Source: Akanthomyces muscarius (lineage: Eukaryota > Ascomycota > Sordariomycetes > Hypocreales > Cordycipitaceae). Taken from it: DNA of 64,000 bases. Made by a program: the position numbers and the translations under genes. The DNA is taken from positions 1,178,001 through 1,242,000 of the forward strand of contig NC_079246.1 in NCBI RefSeq assembly GCF_028009165.1, given 5' to 3'. A model generated the notes under the pieces. It saw nothing but the letters and a program-made list of their open reading frames with translations, was not told the DNA's origin and made no database searches. The stretch's first letter is position 1. Every line of letters begins with the position of its first letter. This document shows, piece by piece, positions 46,883 through 59,800 of the stretch.

Positions 46883-47824
46883 AGACATGGATATTCCGGA
46901 AGGCAAAAAGAGCCTCCTCCTGCTCCCAAGGAAGATGCCGAGAGGCAAGCACAGACGGATCCCCAAAGACGTTCCCCCCTTCTCAGCGTCGTATTTTGTT
47001 CTAGAGCAGAGTGGGCTGTTTTTTTGCGCGGGTACTGTTCATGTTAACCAGCTTCCTGTTTGAGATGTTTGGGCAACGTTATGGAAACCCCCAAACTCGG
47101 ACGCAAAACGTTTTTGGAGAAACCTCTTTCATCGTGGTGAGAGGGGGGGGGGCCTTATTAGCGGGCGGGTCAATAAGCCCGTTGGAGTAAAATGGAAGGG
47201 GAGGGGGGGCGGCTTCTTCGTGCCTCGTGGCATCACGGTATCCTCCGGATGGATTGATGTCAAGGTCTGTCCTTGACTCCTTGATGAAGGTGGCGTTGCA
47301 TTGCGCCAAGGGAACTCCACAACCACCTGTCAAGGTGCTTTTCGGGGGGAGGGGGGGCTCATGGAAAGACGAGTCGAGTTTTGTTCTTCTTCCGTTCGTG
47401 GAACAAAGTTCGAGTGGCGTCTTTTCGACAGCTTCTCTTTGGGCCTTTTTGGACCGTTTTCTGTTCTGTTAGTCTGATGTTTGCCGGTCCCTTGGCAAGC
47501 CACACAAGCTCAACTCTAATGCAAATAGTACTAGAACAGTTCGAAACCCAGCCAACTTGGTTAGTATCCCGAGTACGGAGCTTATACGCCATTGACGATT
47601 TTCACAACACAAGAGACTTGCTGGCTCCATCTCGCTGCAGCTTACAGGGCTGTTCTGTCAACGGCCCATACGACGGTCTCACCTTCTGAACTCTAACACA
47701 CAACACATCACCAGAGGAGGACCTTCTGTTCCTTCTTCTTCTTCTTCTTGTTTTCTTACGTTTCCTGTCAATTCCCGGCCCCAGGGAATAGGCTCGGCCC
47801 GCACGGACTAGGCTCACGTTTCTT

Positions 47825-47859
47825 GCGGAAGCCCGGTCGCGCTACCGCTCGGCTTCCGC
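47825..47859. other. Two-tier hairpin
   Basis: GCGGAAGCC (47825-47833) is perfectly complementary to GGCTTCCGC (47851-47859). Inside it, CGGT (47834-47837) pairs with ACCG (47844-47847) around a six-base loop, leaving a three-base bulge on one side. Role unknown; it could act as RNA or be chance. Confidence 0.5.
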
Positions 47860-49018
47860 AGGCACACGTGTCGCAGCGCAACTACCGATTCTCCAATTTA
47901 CTTTGTAGACCCGGTTGCCACACTTGTTTTTGTTTCCTTATCTGATCGCTTCATGTTTTTCTTTTATTTCGCATTATTTTCTTTTCCCCCTTTCCTTGGA
48001 CAGATGATAGCGACCCGCCTTTTGCCGAGTACGTACGTTACGCCTCGGGGGTTGCATGAGAAAAAGACGCGCTGCTGGAGGCCCCCCCCCCTCCTTCGTC
48101 TGGGCAGCAATTTGCGACTCGTCTCTCTTCAAATTACCTCATCGGCTCTGGCCCCCCTCGAGGCTGGCGGTGGTGGTGTCCAACATCATCCGGTTGGCAT
48201 GCCGCGGTGCGTGTGTGGTTGAACAGGCCAAGCCCAGGACCAGGGGTAGGCCTGTCGACTTTCTCATCCTCATGCAAGACAGCACAGGGGTGGCCAGACG
48301 CCCAATCCCCATGCTGTTTATGAAACTGGAGCCGCACATTTCAGAATACTCAACACCTTGTTTTTCCCTTCTCCAATTCCTTGCCCACCCCTCCTAAAAA
48401 AAAATTAATAATAAATAATGATTAAATCGGCGCAAAAGCGTCGTCGTCTACGTCGACCCTGCCCTAGGCGCATGAATGAACAAAGCGAAGATGGAGACCT
48501 ATTGGCTTGGTCTCAGCCCCTGTAGTGTCCTCAAAATTCCCGTCGTTTTCTATTAAACGCCCTGCTGCCGACGACGGCATGTGCTGTGGTGGCTCTCTTC
48601 CGATGGGTTGCGAGTGAGCCTTCTCATCCCTCGAATCACATCAGCTTTGTCCGCCTCGCACAATTATACCCTTGACATTGTCCCGCCGCAGGCCCTTGTT
48701 TTCCATTGCTTTGCCGAACGTGGTTTCTTTTGGTTGTTCACACCCATTCTTCTTCCTTTTTAGGTCGTCGGCATATTTTCTTGTCCCTGCCACCACGCGC
48801 ATACACACACACACACCTACACTTCCCACGCCCTGTACTATTTTTTTTTTGTCCTTGTACATACAACTGAGAAACCAGCGCAAATCGGGTGGTCCCCCTG
48901 GGTCTTGTCGTGTCCTACATCATCAGGATTTCTTATTGCCCTCCTTCCCGATTGCCTGGGACTTGTACCGCTTTCCAACTCCAGTTTTCCGGCCCTCTCA
49001 ATCCCCTCTCTCTCTCTA

Positions 49019-49090
49019 ATATATATAAGGTCCCTTGGCGGAGAAGCAAAGCCTTGACTCGTCTTTTTTCGGGCGCGACTTCTATATAAA
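49019..49090 (+). promoter_or_regulatory. Likely core promoter of the 113-residue protein gene
   Basis: A CT-repeat tract runs directly into TATATATAAGG (about 49020-49030), and a second TATATAAAC lies near 49083. The ATG is 260-330 bases further on, so a 5' UTR of roughly 200-300 nt is expected. Confidence 0.45.
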
Positions 49091-49352
49091 CAAAGAGTAG
49101 CAAGCAGGAACCCTTTCTCTTTTCTTTCCTTCTCTCGCCCACGCGCTAGAAAAGAATCTCCAATCGGCCATATACCAAGGAGCTAAACAGATCGAGTCTG
49201 TCAGCCACTCTCTCTCTCTCGTCACCCCCCACGCCCATCTCATCTGCTACGCTTGCTTCTTTTACCCACCCACACATCTGCCATCCGTTCTCTCTCTCTA
49301 TTCCCCCAAACCCACAGTCCAATCCTGTTCTTACCTAGTTCGGCCACCGAAG

Positions 49353-49763
49353 ATGAGTTCGCCCGGCGGTGGTTTCTACAAGTATCGCTGCAAGTACTTT
49401 CTCTCTCACGACTGCAAGAACTGGGTATGGGTCAACGACACGCCCTGTTCCACGTGCCTTGTAAGTGGCTTTCTCTCCTGCTATTTTTTTCTTGACCATG
49501 CTAACTGAGTCCCCTTCTTCTTCTCAAAGGCCAACGGTCGTGACGAAGAGACGTACCCAACGGCTGCGTGGGCGGCGTCTAGGGACATCATGGCGCCCTA
49601 TGTCAAGAATGGCGTCTTGCAGTACGCGCATATGGAGGTGACCGTGTCCGAGCAGGGCGAAGAAAGCTTGATCATTCGATCCAAGGCTGTAAGACCACCA
49701 CCGGCCATGCCCGTAACGACAATGATGCCGAGAGGAGGTTCCATTATGGCCAGTGCCCATTGA
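49353..49763 (+). CDS. Uncharacterised 113-residue protein with Cys-containing N-terminus
   Basis: Exons 49353-49460 and 49530-49763 are joined across a 69-nt intron (gtaagt..aaag). The N-terminal exon reads GGGFYKYRCKYFLSHDCKNW, then NDTPCSTCLANGRDEE, with four Cys spaced like a small metal-binding or disulfide module. Exon 2 continues with AAWAASRDIMAPYVKNGVLQ and a Pro/Met-rich tail. There is no signal peptide or membrane segment. The long pyrimidine-rich leader and TATA suggest strong or regulated expression. I do not recognise the family. Splice signals and non-repetitive composition make a real gene likely. Confidence 0.7.
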
Positions 49764-50676
49764 TGCAAAGGCGATAAGAGCATGGACTCACGGCAGATTC
49801 GTGCCGGAGGGTAACATTGATACGACTATCACGAACAGGAAAAGAAACTGAAAAAAAAGTCTTGGAGTTTTTGAGAAAGGGTAAAGGATAATCACGGCGC
49901 GAAGAAAAAACACTGAATTTGGGAATTTGAATGGGTGTTACATACACATGCTCTCCGCTTCTAGGATACCATATTTTGACGGTAATTTATGTAGTTATTA
50001 TTAGTGCGCTTATTTTGCAAAGATTGTTTTACTTATTAGACTAGCAACTGGAAATTTCATACACTTAGACCAACCTCAATAGTTTTCACGAAAGCAGACA
50101 GCATCGTGTGTGCTGTCTGCCGCTGAGTCGTCGTGATTGAATGAATGCCTTCGCCCTGTCTCAGCTGTGCCACGAGACGCCGTGTAACACAGGTAGACTG
50201 GCCGAGACCAAGACACACACACGCACATGGAACCTGGAGATATTGCTCTGCGAGTTATTCTTCAACGATTTTACGCCGGGCCGCTATTCCTCTCCCGCAC
50301 CTGCCGTCTGCCAAACCAGCGTGTGCTTCCTCACACCCTCTGTCTGTCTCTCCCCCATCCAGCACGCAGTAAAATGCATGCAGCATGCTGCAGCGAGCCA
50401 GAAACGGATAGGGCAAAAACACGGAGGAGACGCCACACACAAGGTGCTCCCGAACTGCAGGATCACAGTTATACCAGGCTGCGCCCATATCACAGCTTGC
50501 ATGAGAAAGGGGGGGATTCGGCTCCGCCATTTCATTTGTATTAATTTATCTTTTGTCATGTTATATCCGTTTTCCACTGCCGCAAAACGCAGTGCAGGCG
50601 AAGGAGGTGCAGGGAGGAAAGAAAGTGCAGATACGCCATGGCGCAACGTCGGTCAAGAGCCCATGGGCAATCAGAT

Positions 50677-50692
50677 CCCCCCCCCCCCCCCC
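50677..50692. repeat. C16 homopolymer
   Basis: Sixteen consecutive C residues; length may be assembly-sensitive. Confidence 0.9.
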
Positions 50693-51679
50693 AAATCCTC
50701 TTATTCGTCCTGCGCAGCATCTTCCTGGCAGCGCTTGTACGATGCGGCCCAGCTTGCCATGCAGCCGAACATCAGTAGGCGATGGCCGAGGCACATCCCG
50801 ATGCATGAGCATGAGTCGAGCTGGTGGCCCAGCCCCTGCTTAGCTGGAAAGACCAAGGGCCGGAAAATACCGGGGATAGCTCGGCGTATTTGGCGGTCTG
50901 CCTGTTGGTCTCCCATTGTCAATTGTTGACACTTTGTTTCTTTTCTACGACATCATCTTGGCATCCCGAATTAAAACATGTGACACCCTGCTGCCCTTCT
51001 GTTCTACCGTGGCGGCCAGGTGGCGGGCAGCCTGACCTGACTTGAACGCCAATCAACTCGTTCTGTCACGGCGCACATCGCTGGGTGAGACAAGAGGCTT
51101 CACGGATGGTACTCGAGGGAGAAAGAATCAGCCCACCAACACCTTCGGCCAACTTCCAGCCTCTTTGTCACTAGTCAACTTCCGCTGTTGGGGGCTGTTT
51201 AATAAATTGCTTGGTTCTCGAGGCCATTGGGCGTTGTCTTGTGTAACGTGATAGGCTACAGCGCAGGGGCCTCCGAACAAGGCCAAAATCGCAATGGTGG
51301 TGCCGGGAGACCCATTTCAAGCCTGCATGTTTCTGCGTCACGACCGCTAGTTGAGCCCGGGCGTCTTAGCGGTAGTTCGTTTGGGGAATGAGTATGGAGA
51401 CCCGTTGAGCCGGGGTTGTGAGTTTGCCATACGTGACGGGTGAGAGGTCGCCTTCTTCCAAAACGTCTTGCGCAGAAGCCAGCCCACGTCATGTCCAGGG
51501 ATTGCAATGTGGCGTCCGTCAGTGTCAATTGTCCGTGCGGCGGGGAATCATGGAGAATCGGACGTGGCTTTTGATTCAGGCGCTGGTCTGTTCCTTGGTC
51601 TCTACATTCACTCATTACTCGGCAGTCGATACGAATACTACGTGGTCGATGTCTTCAATGCTTGGAAATCTTGATTTCA

Positions 51680-51847
51680 AGATCTGCCTTCCACATTCAG
51701 AGCAGACGAAGTTCTCTGTTCTCATGTTAGCAGATCGTACCATAATTGAGAGGTTGAACTGCGAGATCTGCATCACAGATTCTGAGCATTTAGATTTCCC
51801 TATTTTTCATGTTAGCATATCGTACGAAGCGAAAAGGAGAGGTTCAA
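51680..51847 (+). repeat. Diverged 84-bp tandem duplication
   Basis: AGATCTGC starts both copies (51680 and 51764), and TCATGTTAGCA.ATCGTAC recurs in register. The copies are AT-rich and strongly diverged elsewhere. The period is a multiple of three within an open frame, but no gene is convincing here. Confidence 0.6.
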
Positions 51848-53958
51848 CTTATCCCCTCTGTGCGGGGGGCTGCCCCGTCCGACATTTCTGACAGCCGGGA
51901 CAACCAGGACTACCCATATCCCAGGGCCTGTCCCTTCAAAACGAATAGATTTTCAACACGAAAAGCGCTGCGAAGCACATCTCCAGCTCGCAGCCAGCTC
52001 CGCCAGCCCACAGTGCCGGACAAGCACGAAACTTTGACACCAACACGAGATGGGTCCCGACAAGCTGCTTTTTGGTTCGGCGCTGTCTGCTCACTCGAGC
52101 CCAAGTTGACAAGCTGCCACTCGGACTGCCCACTGCCAAAGCCATAATGATTCGCTGCTGTCGTCAGTCGGCCTACCACCAAAAATACCCAGTCCAGCCA
52201 TTTCTGTCTTCCATGCAGCAATGTCGCTCGCTAATGTTGACTTGTTCTGTATGTGTTGCACTGCCTGCAGGGACTAGTTTTTGATTCATTCCCATCAAAA
52301 CTTGCCGAAGCAAAGTTTAGAAAAGGGAAGCATTACCGCACGCTCAAAAGACATCCATAAAAAACGTGCTCTCATCTCGTCTTTTCGGGAAACACCCAAA
52401 AGTAGAGGGAATTGCTGATGTCGCAGGGCAATCAGCGATGGACTGGCGCCTTCTGCCACGTCGGACGGGGCTGACGTGTAGAAGCTAATGTGCCTGGCTA
52501 GACCTTGAAAAAAGAATCTACCACGAGATCGCCGGAGCAAAGTCATGGCTCGAGGGGCGTTCCGTAGTTTCCGAGGCGTCTTCAGCATTTGGAAAGACTT
52601 GAGGGTGCAAGATCCGAGAGCGTCATGAGTGGGCATAAAAGAACGAGCAGCATTTCTGTTTGTAATCCGCGCTGTCTCTTGCAGTATTGCCAGCCATTAC
52701 GCTGACAAAACATCCGGCAAGGAGAAGCTGGATAAAAGAAAAAAGGGAGAAATGCCGTGTCTGTGTGTAGCCGCATTCAAGCTCAACTCGCACTCCCTCG
52801 GGTGTCTCCATTTACAAACACCAAATCAGCTCCCATTTTATTCAGACCGCACCACTCAATTGGCCGTGCTGTCAAAAACCACAGCACTGGTTCCGGCGGA
52901 GAAGAGCCGACGAGCGGTCTCAGACCAGAGACTCTTACCAGCACGGCTCATGGCATCCTCTCCCTTGACCTGCCTCTCCCCCAAAAGACGAGAAGCAACC
53001 GGGGCGTCGGCGAGAGCCATTCGGTCGCAGGCCGAGGTTTTCCAAGCAGCCCAATCCAACTTTTCAGCGGGCAAAGGGCGTCCGGGGATCCTCGCGCAAC
53101 TTAAAAGGCTCTGCCGACGACAAAAGGACACAAGACTTGGGAAAGAACCAGAAGGATTACTTAGGGTTAAGTTCCGACACGCATTCCCTCTGGGTCGGCC
53201 GGGCACCCCTGGCTATGGGTGCGTTGAACCCGCGGCGGGTGAGGTATCCAGCAGCGGCTAACAGCGAGGTCCTGATGCAGGCTCGGGAGCGGCTCGCGCG
53301 CGGTCATCCGGGCCTCGTAGAGGGGTCTGCGATAGACATTCCTTGCGGAAAATGAGTGACGGTGAACTGTAGGGCTGGCGAAGGTGCAAAAGGTGGTTTG
53401 GTGCCACCGAGGCGGCGAACAAGTCGAAGCATTAGTAGCAGCAGAGCTGTGGAAATAGAGACGGCAGACATTAGAGGAAGTGATTGGATCATGGCTGGAC
53501 CTCGAGCGGCGAATTTGGGCTTTGGCCACATTGCTTTGTCGTTGAAGGTTGATGTGGTTGAGAGTGAGACGCGTGCTGGGAGACGCGATCTGTAGAGCTT
53601 GGGCGCACGGGCCAGCCACATCCCAGTCACTGATTCACTGATTCACCGCAATGCCGGTGCCAGATACTACGTAATTTTAAAGAAATTGTCAAGTTCACTA
53701 AAAAGAGCTTTTATACTTTATTCAGTCGTACGATCATTTACCGGTATGTCTTCATCGGCAATTCTTGACTTCCGGAAGCATGTGCAGACCCGATCGGAGC
53801 TTGCGCCACACCGTTGAACTAGCCACACTTCATGATTGTGGCTGACTCAGAAGGTTTGCTGCCATTAGAAATCGAGATTGTATTGCCAAACAGCATGCCT
53901 TTACCATCACTCTACGCGCTGGACAATATATCATTTGAACAGCTATCATCCATTCCTC

Positions 53959-56822
53959 ATGGCTGACGCTTCAAGCGCACAAGAAAAGAAGCCAAACCTG
54001 ATACAAGACATAGTAGATGTAGGCAAAAAGGCCTTCAACCCCGCCAGCGATGCGGTCACCCGCGACACTGAGCGCCAGCGATATGAAGAGCTTGTAAAAG
54101 AGTACGTCACATTTGCTCATCTTTCCCATACAGTCTACCCCTTTTCTATAAGCCGAGGGCTGACATTTGTGCTTTTCCGCCGCTTGCCAGAGTCGACACC
54201 TGGACGCTGCTGCACGCCCTCAACGCCCTCATCAAGCCCGACGTCGTCCCGCCCTGGCTGCGGCAACCGCTCATGCACACCCTGACGCTCCTCCCGCTGC
54301 GCGACGACGGCGTCCGCGGCACGCTGGAGCTCGTCTTCTCCGTGCACCCGAGCAACGCCGGCCGCGCCGACCCCTCCCCCTCTGGCGGGCAGGAGCAGCA
54401 GTCGCAGCCGCAGAAGCAGGGCGCCAGCATCACGCATGAGGCCGTCGCCGTCGCCACCAAGCTCCTCTCGTCGGTCCCGGCGGGCATGGCCGCTGAAGCC
54501 TGGTTCGCGGGCATCGCGGGGCAGATCTTTGCGCTGGTGGACGGGACCGCGGGGCCGGACCTCGCGCGCACGGCGGCGCAGATAGTGGGCTTTGGGATCC
54601 TCGGCAAGAAAGTGTACGGCGCGCCGGGCGCGGCTGGCTGGAACGTGTTCGTGCAGCCGCTGCTGGAGGGGGTCAATCCGTCGTTGCGGCAGAGCGGCGA
54701 GGTCAAGAAGGAGCAGGAGGAGGAGGAAGTCATTGATCTCTCGAGACCGCGGGTCCTCGTCGAAGCGGACAAGTTGCAACAAGCTATCCAGCGCCTGGAG
54801 GTCTTGGTGCTGTCAAATCCATCGCCGGGTCTGTGCAAGAGAATACTCGGCCGTGTTGTTCTGCAGGTATGGGCTCTCGCATCCTGGAACAATCCCAGTG
54901 AGGCGGCGCAGAAATCAGTACACAACCCCGCAAAGAAGCTGTTGCGGACATATTTACAGCTATTTGGTAACCTCGAGAGCGTGAAGCCTCTCGTTTCGAA
55001 TCTCACTTGCAAAGGCTCTTCATCAATAAGCACGCCATGGCGGTATACGACAACGGTCGCGGGCGCGGTGGAAATCACGGCACTTCCAGCCTCAGATACC
55101 TCGCAACCACCAGATCTAGACTGGACGGATGTGGAATACCGGGCAACGACATTGGCAGAATACATTTCAAGCGCCTGTTCGGCAGAAGACACATCTTCCA
55201 TATTTTTGTCACTCCTACGGCGCTGGGTAGAAACTGCAGGAAAGCAGCAAGGAGACAACGACATCGGCTTGATCTCCCCTTCCCAGGCTGAATCCGACAG
55301 CCCCATGGAGGATCTGATGGAAGTTTCCGTATTGCAGCAGCTGATGGAAAAGGCGCCAGAAAAGCTCATCAGTCACTTCGACCAGCTTCTCGAGCTCATT
55401 ACGCAAGTCTTTGAAGCAGACGCAAAATCCCCGCTAGGAGATGAAGTCATTAGTGTTGTTCTCAGCTTGCTGAACTTGGCAGTCACAGCGCCTTCCTTTC
55501 AGAAATCCGACATCAAGCCTAGGGAGCTGCAAATCGTGGAGCAATCGCTGGACAGGCTGGCGCGAGGAGATCGGTCAGATGTTTCCGGGACGGCTCGAAA
55601 CTTGGGCATGCTGATCAAGTATCGCGACGAACTGGATGACCCCGATGACAAGGGCAAGGGGCCGCCAGATGCCAGGAAGATTGAAGACCGCAGAACATAC
55701 AACCTCGCCATGGGCTACATTACTGGCGACAAAGAGAACCCTCCGCCGATCGTCGCAGAGGGTCTGAAGCTACTATCCGGTCTGATCACGGCAGAGAGCC
55801 CTATCCTGGACATCACAGCCATCACCGTGCTCTTGTCAAATCTTCTCAAAGAGAACGAGGACTACATCAACCTGCAAGTCGTCAGGATGTTCACACAGCT
55901 CGCCAACAAGCATCCCAAGACGACGATGAAGGAGCTTCTCGACAACTACCTCGACGCCCAGGAAAAGTCCACGACAGACACGCGTCTACGGTTCGGTGAG
56001 GCCCTGGTGCAGGTCATTGAGCGGCTCGGTCAGACCTTTACCGGCGACCTCGCCCAGCAGACCGGCGAGACACTTCTCTCGATTGCCGGCCGTCGAGGCC
56101 ATCGTCCCAAGACACTCGCCCGGCAAGCCAGAGAAGAACGCATGCACAAGCTCAAGAACGAGAAGCGGGCCCGCCAAGAAGCCGCCGGTCTCGCGCCGCC
56201 GCGCGAGGATGAAGAGGAAGAAATGAATACTGACGACGATGAGGAAGAGCTGACCGATGAGGACAAGGCCAAAAACGACGTCTTGGCGCAAATCATACAG
56301 GGATGGGAGAGCAAGCGCGGCAGCGAAGATATTCGCATGCGCACTTCGGCGCTGTCAATCCTCGGCGCCGCACTCGAGAGCCATCTCCGCGGCATTGGCC
56401 CCGTGATTGCCTCGGCGAGCGTCGACCTATGCCTGCACGTGCTGACGCTGGAGCCGGAGCTGGAGCGGGGCATCCTGCGGCGGGCGGCGATTGTGGTGAT
56501 TCTGAGCTTTGTGCGCGCTCTCGCGGCCGCCCAGGAGGAAGCGTCTTCCTCATACCTGGGCTTCGGGCTGACGGCGGAGAGCAGGGCTGATATCCAACGA
56601 TCGCTAGAGTACATTGCGGCGACGGACAATGACGGCCTCGTGAGGGAGCACGCGCGGGACGTCATCGAGAGCCTCGAGACGTGGCGCGTGACGAGCATGC
56701 TTCCGCGCGCAACAGACGCCGGCAGTAGTGACGGCGGCGGTTTGGCGAGGCTCGCGGGGCTGCAGGTGAACCCTGGCTTGAGTTCCGGACAGCAGCGGCC
56801 TAGGATTGAAGAGATTGAATAG
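53959..56822 (+). CDS. RTP1: RTP1/TANGO6-like factor for RNA polymerase II nuclear import/assembly
   Basis: Exons 53959-54101 and 54191-56822 are joined by a gtacgt..ccag intron and give 924 residues. The protein is an armadillo/HEAT-type helical solenoid. After a variable N-terminal half, conserved blocks begin around YNLAMGYITGDKENPPPIVA and EGLKLLSGLI. Then come DITAITVLLSNLLKENEDYI (C1-type domain), an acidic linker (EDEEEEMNTDDDEEELTDED) and the C2-type block ELERGILRRAAIVVILSFVR. The end is RPRIEEIE. Yeast Rtp1 binds polymerase II subunits and the R2TP complex and is needed for polymerase II nuclear localisation. Confidence 0.88.
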
Positions 56823-59800
56823 GCGGGCACGCGCATATGTGTCACGCTTGACAGGTGTCCACGATACAGGCTGCCACTTTTTTTTGCAAAGGGAAGAGAA
56901 ACCAGGTTCTGTTCATCCGATTACGGCCAAGTATAACTTGGAGGCAATTTCAGACCAATGGAACCACTATCATTCGGTACAAGAGAGGCGGGCCCTTTTT
57001 TTTCCTTTTTTTTCTTTTCCTAAACCTCGGGCAATGGGCTGGTTTCCGCGCCCTGGGCGGCCGAAGATCTACTCTTCGAGTCATAATCGAGTGTTCTTGC
57101 AAATCTGAGACTGACCCACGATGGGCGGTACCAGTGCTAAATTTGGGTATATCGTTGCATTGTCTCCCTGCTTGGTCGGTCAGGCCTCAGGTCTGCTCGG
57201 TGTATCAAGTTGCGTCAACCTCAAGGGATGCGAACAGAAAAGAGAAGGGGGTCCTGCCTCAGCGTCTGAACGGTAGATGGAAATACGCGGCAATAGCACA
57301 GAGTAACAAATACATAGCGGCCCTGCACAGCTGTAGTAAGTGAAGCGAGACAGCAAGCCCACGATGCGGACAAGAAAAAGCAAAGATGGCGAATAAAACA
57401 AGTGCAGTTTATCATGCCGCATTAATGCTCCCCATTATGCGCGGTACTCTGAACGAGAGAAAATAGACTGTCAATGCGAAATAACGGTAACGGTAGCACG
57501 CATGATTGTCCGAGCTATAATTGGTAACTTGTGTCGGCGGGCTGGTTCTTGGTTCGCAAGACTCGTTTCCTTCATGCACTGCGGGTCGTGGTCGTTTGTA
57601 CCAATTTTCTCGTCCGACTAGCCCATGTCAGCTTTGCATAATGGAACATCCCGTCGAAGATTGGCACGCCCGACAACACCAGGCGAGTATGCGAACGAGG
57701 CTGATCGACGGGGGGTGGGCATCTCTCTCTGACAATGGGCGCTTCAGATCTATACTTACCCTATACTTGGCGCATGTAGAAACACTTGAGGCAAAGGATG
57801 GGATGATGGAGAAGAAATGAAGCGGATGGAGGATCCAATGAGGTTCCATTGTTGCAAAATGTATGTAATTTTTATTAGCGACAAGCTGATACCGTCGGGT
57901 GGAATTTGTTGATGGCCAATGAGGTGCCCCTTGGGTTTGCACTGATGATCAAACAGCTCTTTATTAGGGATGGCGTCGATCATCCCAGCATTAACTTAGC
58001 AGCGACGTGTACGGCGCAACGAGCGCCTAGCTAATCTCCTTCATCGACCCAGTCATGTTTCTTCGCCATGATATGGACTGGCACTCAGTAACTAGATGCG
58101 TGCTGGCACCATATCGTTGGTTCCCGAATGACTCACAGGCAACCCTGAGTGACGATAGTCGGTCTGTGAGCCGGTAGCAAGTTCGGCTCCGGGCAGGACC
58201 ATTACCAAAAGAAAAAGGTAGCGATCTGGCCTTGAACAACGCGACTTTTCTGACAGGTGCATGCCAACGTACAGAGCACAGTGTCAGCGAGCTATCAGCA
58301 CTCATTATTAACATGCTGCGGACAGTCCGCTGTCCTCGTGTTTCATGCCAGGGGCCATGCAGGGGGTGGGGTGTATTGGCGCAAGGGGGGTGTGCTAAGC
58401 GGCTCGATATCTCGCCAGGGCGAACGTTTATGCAGCCACATTTCTTTGAGAACCCGTCCGCGCAGCGTTGCAGCTATGGCCAGCGACGCGATCTTCAAGA
58501 AAGGTAAAATCTCTCGACAGAGACCAGGTAGCCCTAGAAGATGTCGACCAGCAGAAAGGGACTTAGTTTGCTGGCGCCAAAACGCCAAAACAAAAACACG
58601 ATGTCGGGCATGGAGTGTATCTTTTGACTTGGCGCGATGGGTGGATCTTCAGCAGCTGCTTGAGACCGAATACAGCATTGCGATGTCGACCTGGCGAATT
58701 TGGCCAATTCGCCATGTGCCTAGACCAACAGTTCATAAATAACATGACTTTTCGTTTCGCTGTACTGGCCACAAGCCTCCCTGAACTGGGTGGAAGCAAT
58801 TGAGTTTGCTGTTCCTGGCGGCGGCAGGCTTGGCGAAACTCTAAGCTATTCCACCAGAAGCAATGTTCGCGGTCGAATGAGAGCAGAAGCACATTTCCGG
58901 GCAATAACTTCGAGCTCTTAAATTTTCCATGGCGGGCAGAGAGGCATTTTCAGGATTCCCGTCGGGTGCCGACAGCAAAAATGCAGCTGACCGAACTCTT
59001 GCATGGTCAACTACAGCGGATTGTGTATTGCGAGTATGCGGACAGTTATGAATGCTCATCACGCGTCGCGTATCTGAGTCGCATCGCATTGTGCGAATGA
59101 GAATGGAATGTCACGGCGCAGGACGCAGACAATGTCGACATTGTCCATGACAAAGGGTCTCGGAAGCGCGGGCATGTAGCCAAGCAAAAGCGAGAGAAAG
59201 ACAGGCGAAGGGCACGCGTTGAAAAGCCAGCCAGCCGGTCAGCAAGCGTGGGTTGTGGTTGGTGGAGGGGCGCCAAGGGACGAGGCAAGCGTGGAGGAAT
59301 GAAGAGCGGTGGTGACGACGGCGTTCCTGGCGACCTGGAAGCTACCAGTAGCAAGGGCAGGAGGATGAGGGGCTTGAGCAAGTTGACGGCGTGGGGCAGT
59401 GGCGCAGATCGTGCAACAGGTGTCCCTGAGCCTCCTGGCGCTCTTTTTAGTGCTCGCTAGGCCTAGAAGAGCAAGGCCGTTGTTGAGCGGCCCGGGATGG
59501 CGTCGGCCATGGGGAACGATTGGCTGTCGACTCGTCTCAGGTTACGACGGTACCTGCATTCGAGGCCCCTGAGCGTCGAGCGGGCGCCGAGGCGGTGGAT
59601 GAGTACTGGGATGGCAAGGAAGCAGCAAGCAGGCTGCGTGGAAACAATGGGCGGTTTATCGAGGAGCAAGGGATGTCGAAGATGAAGAAAAAAGGAACAA
59701 GTTGGGAGATGAGATGTGGTGATCGAGAGGACAATGATGCGGGGCTCTGTGCTGGTGCCTGGCAGCTGGCAGTATTAAAACTTGACAGTTGGCAGGCACA

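Larger units (their letters stand above)
49764..53958. other. 4.2-kb interval without supportable genes
   Basis: ORFs of up to 262 codons occur on both strands but show no domains and overlap in several frames. Simple-sequence and duplicated pieces are listed separately. Confidence 0.5.

Noticed and set aside
50141..50929. 262-codon + frame
   Set aside because: Mixed low-information composition with competing frames; no domain or conserved block.
53304..53630. 108-codon minus-strand ORF with a hydrophobic stretch, and an overlapping 150-codon ORF in another frame
   Set aside because: Two overlapping frames with similar low-information composition; no family or splice support, so neither is preferred.
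59046..59381. Minus-strand ORF with a signal-peptide-like start
   Set aside because: The first codon is TTG, not ATG, and the body is low-complexity.
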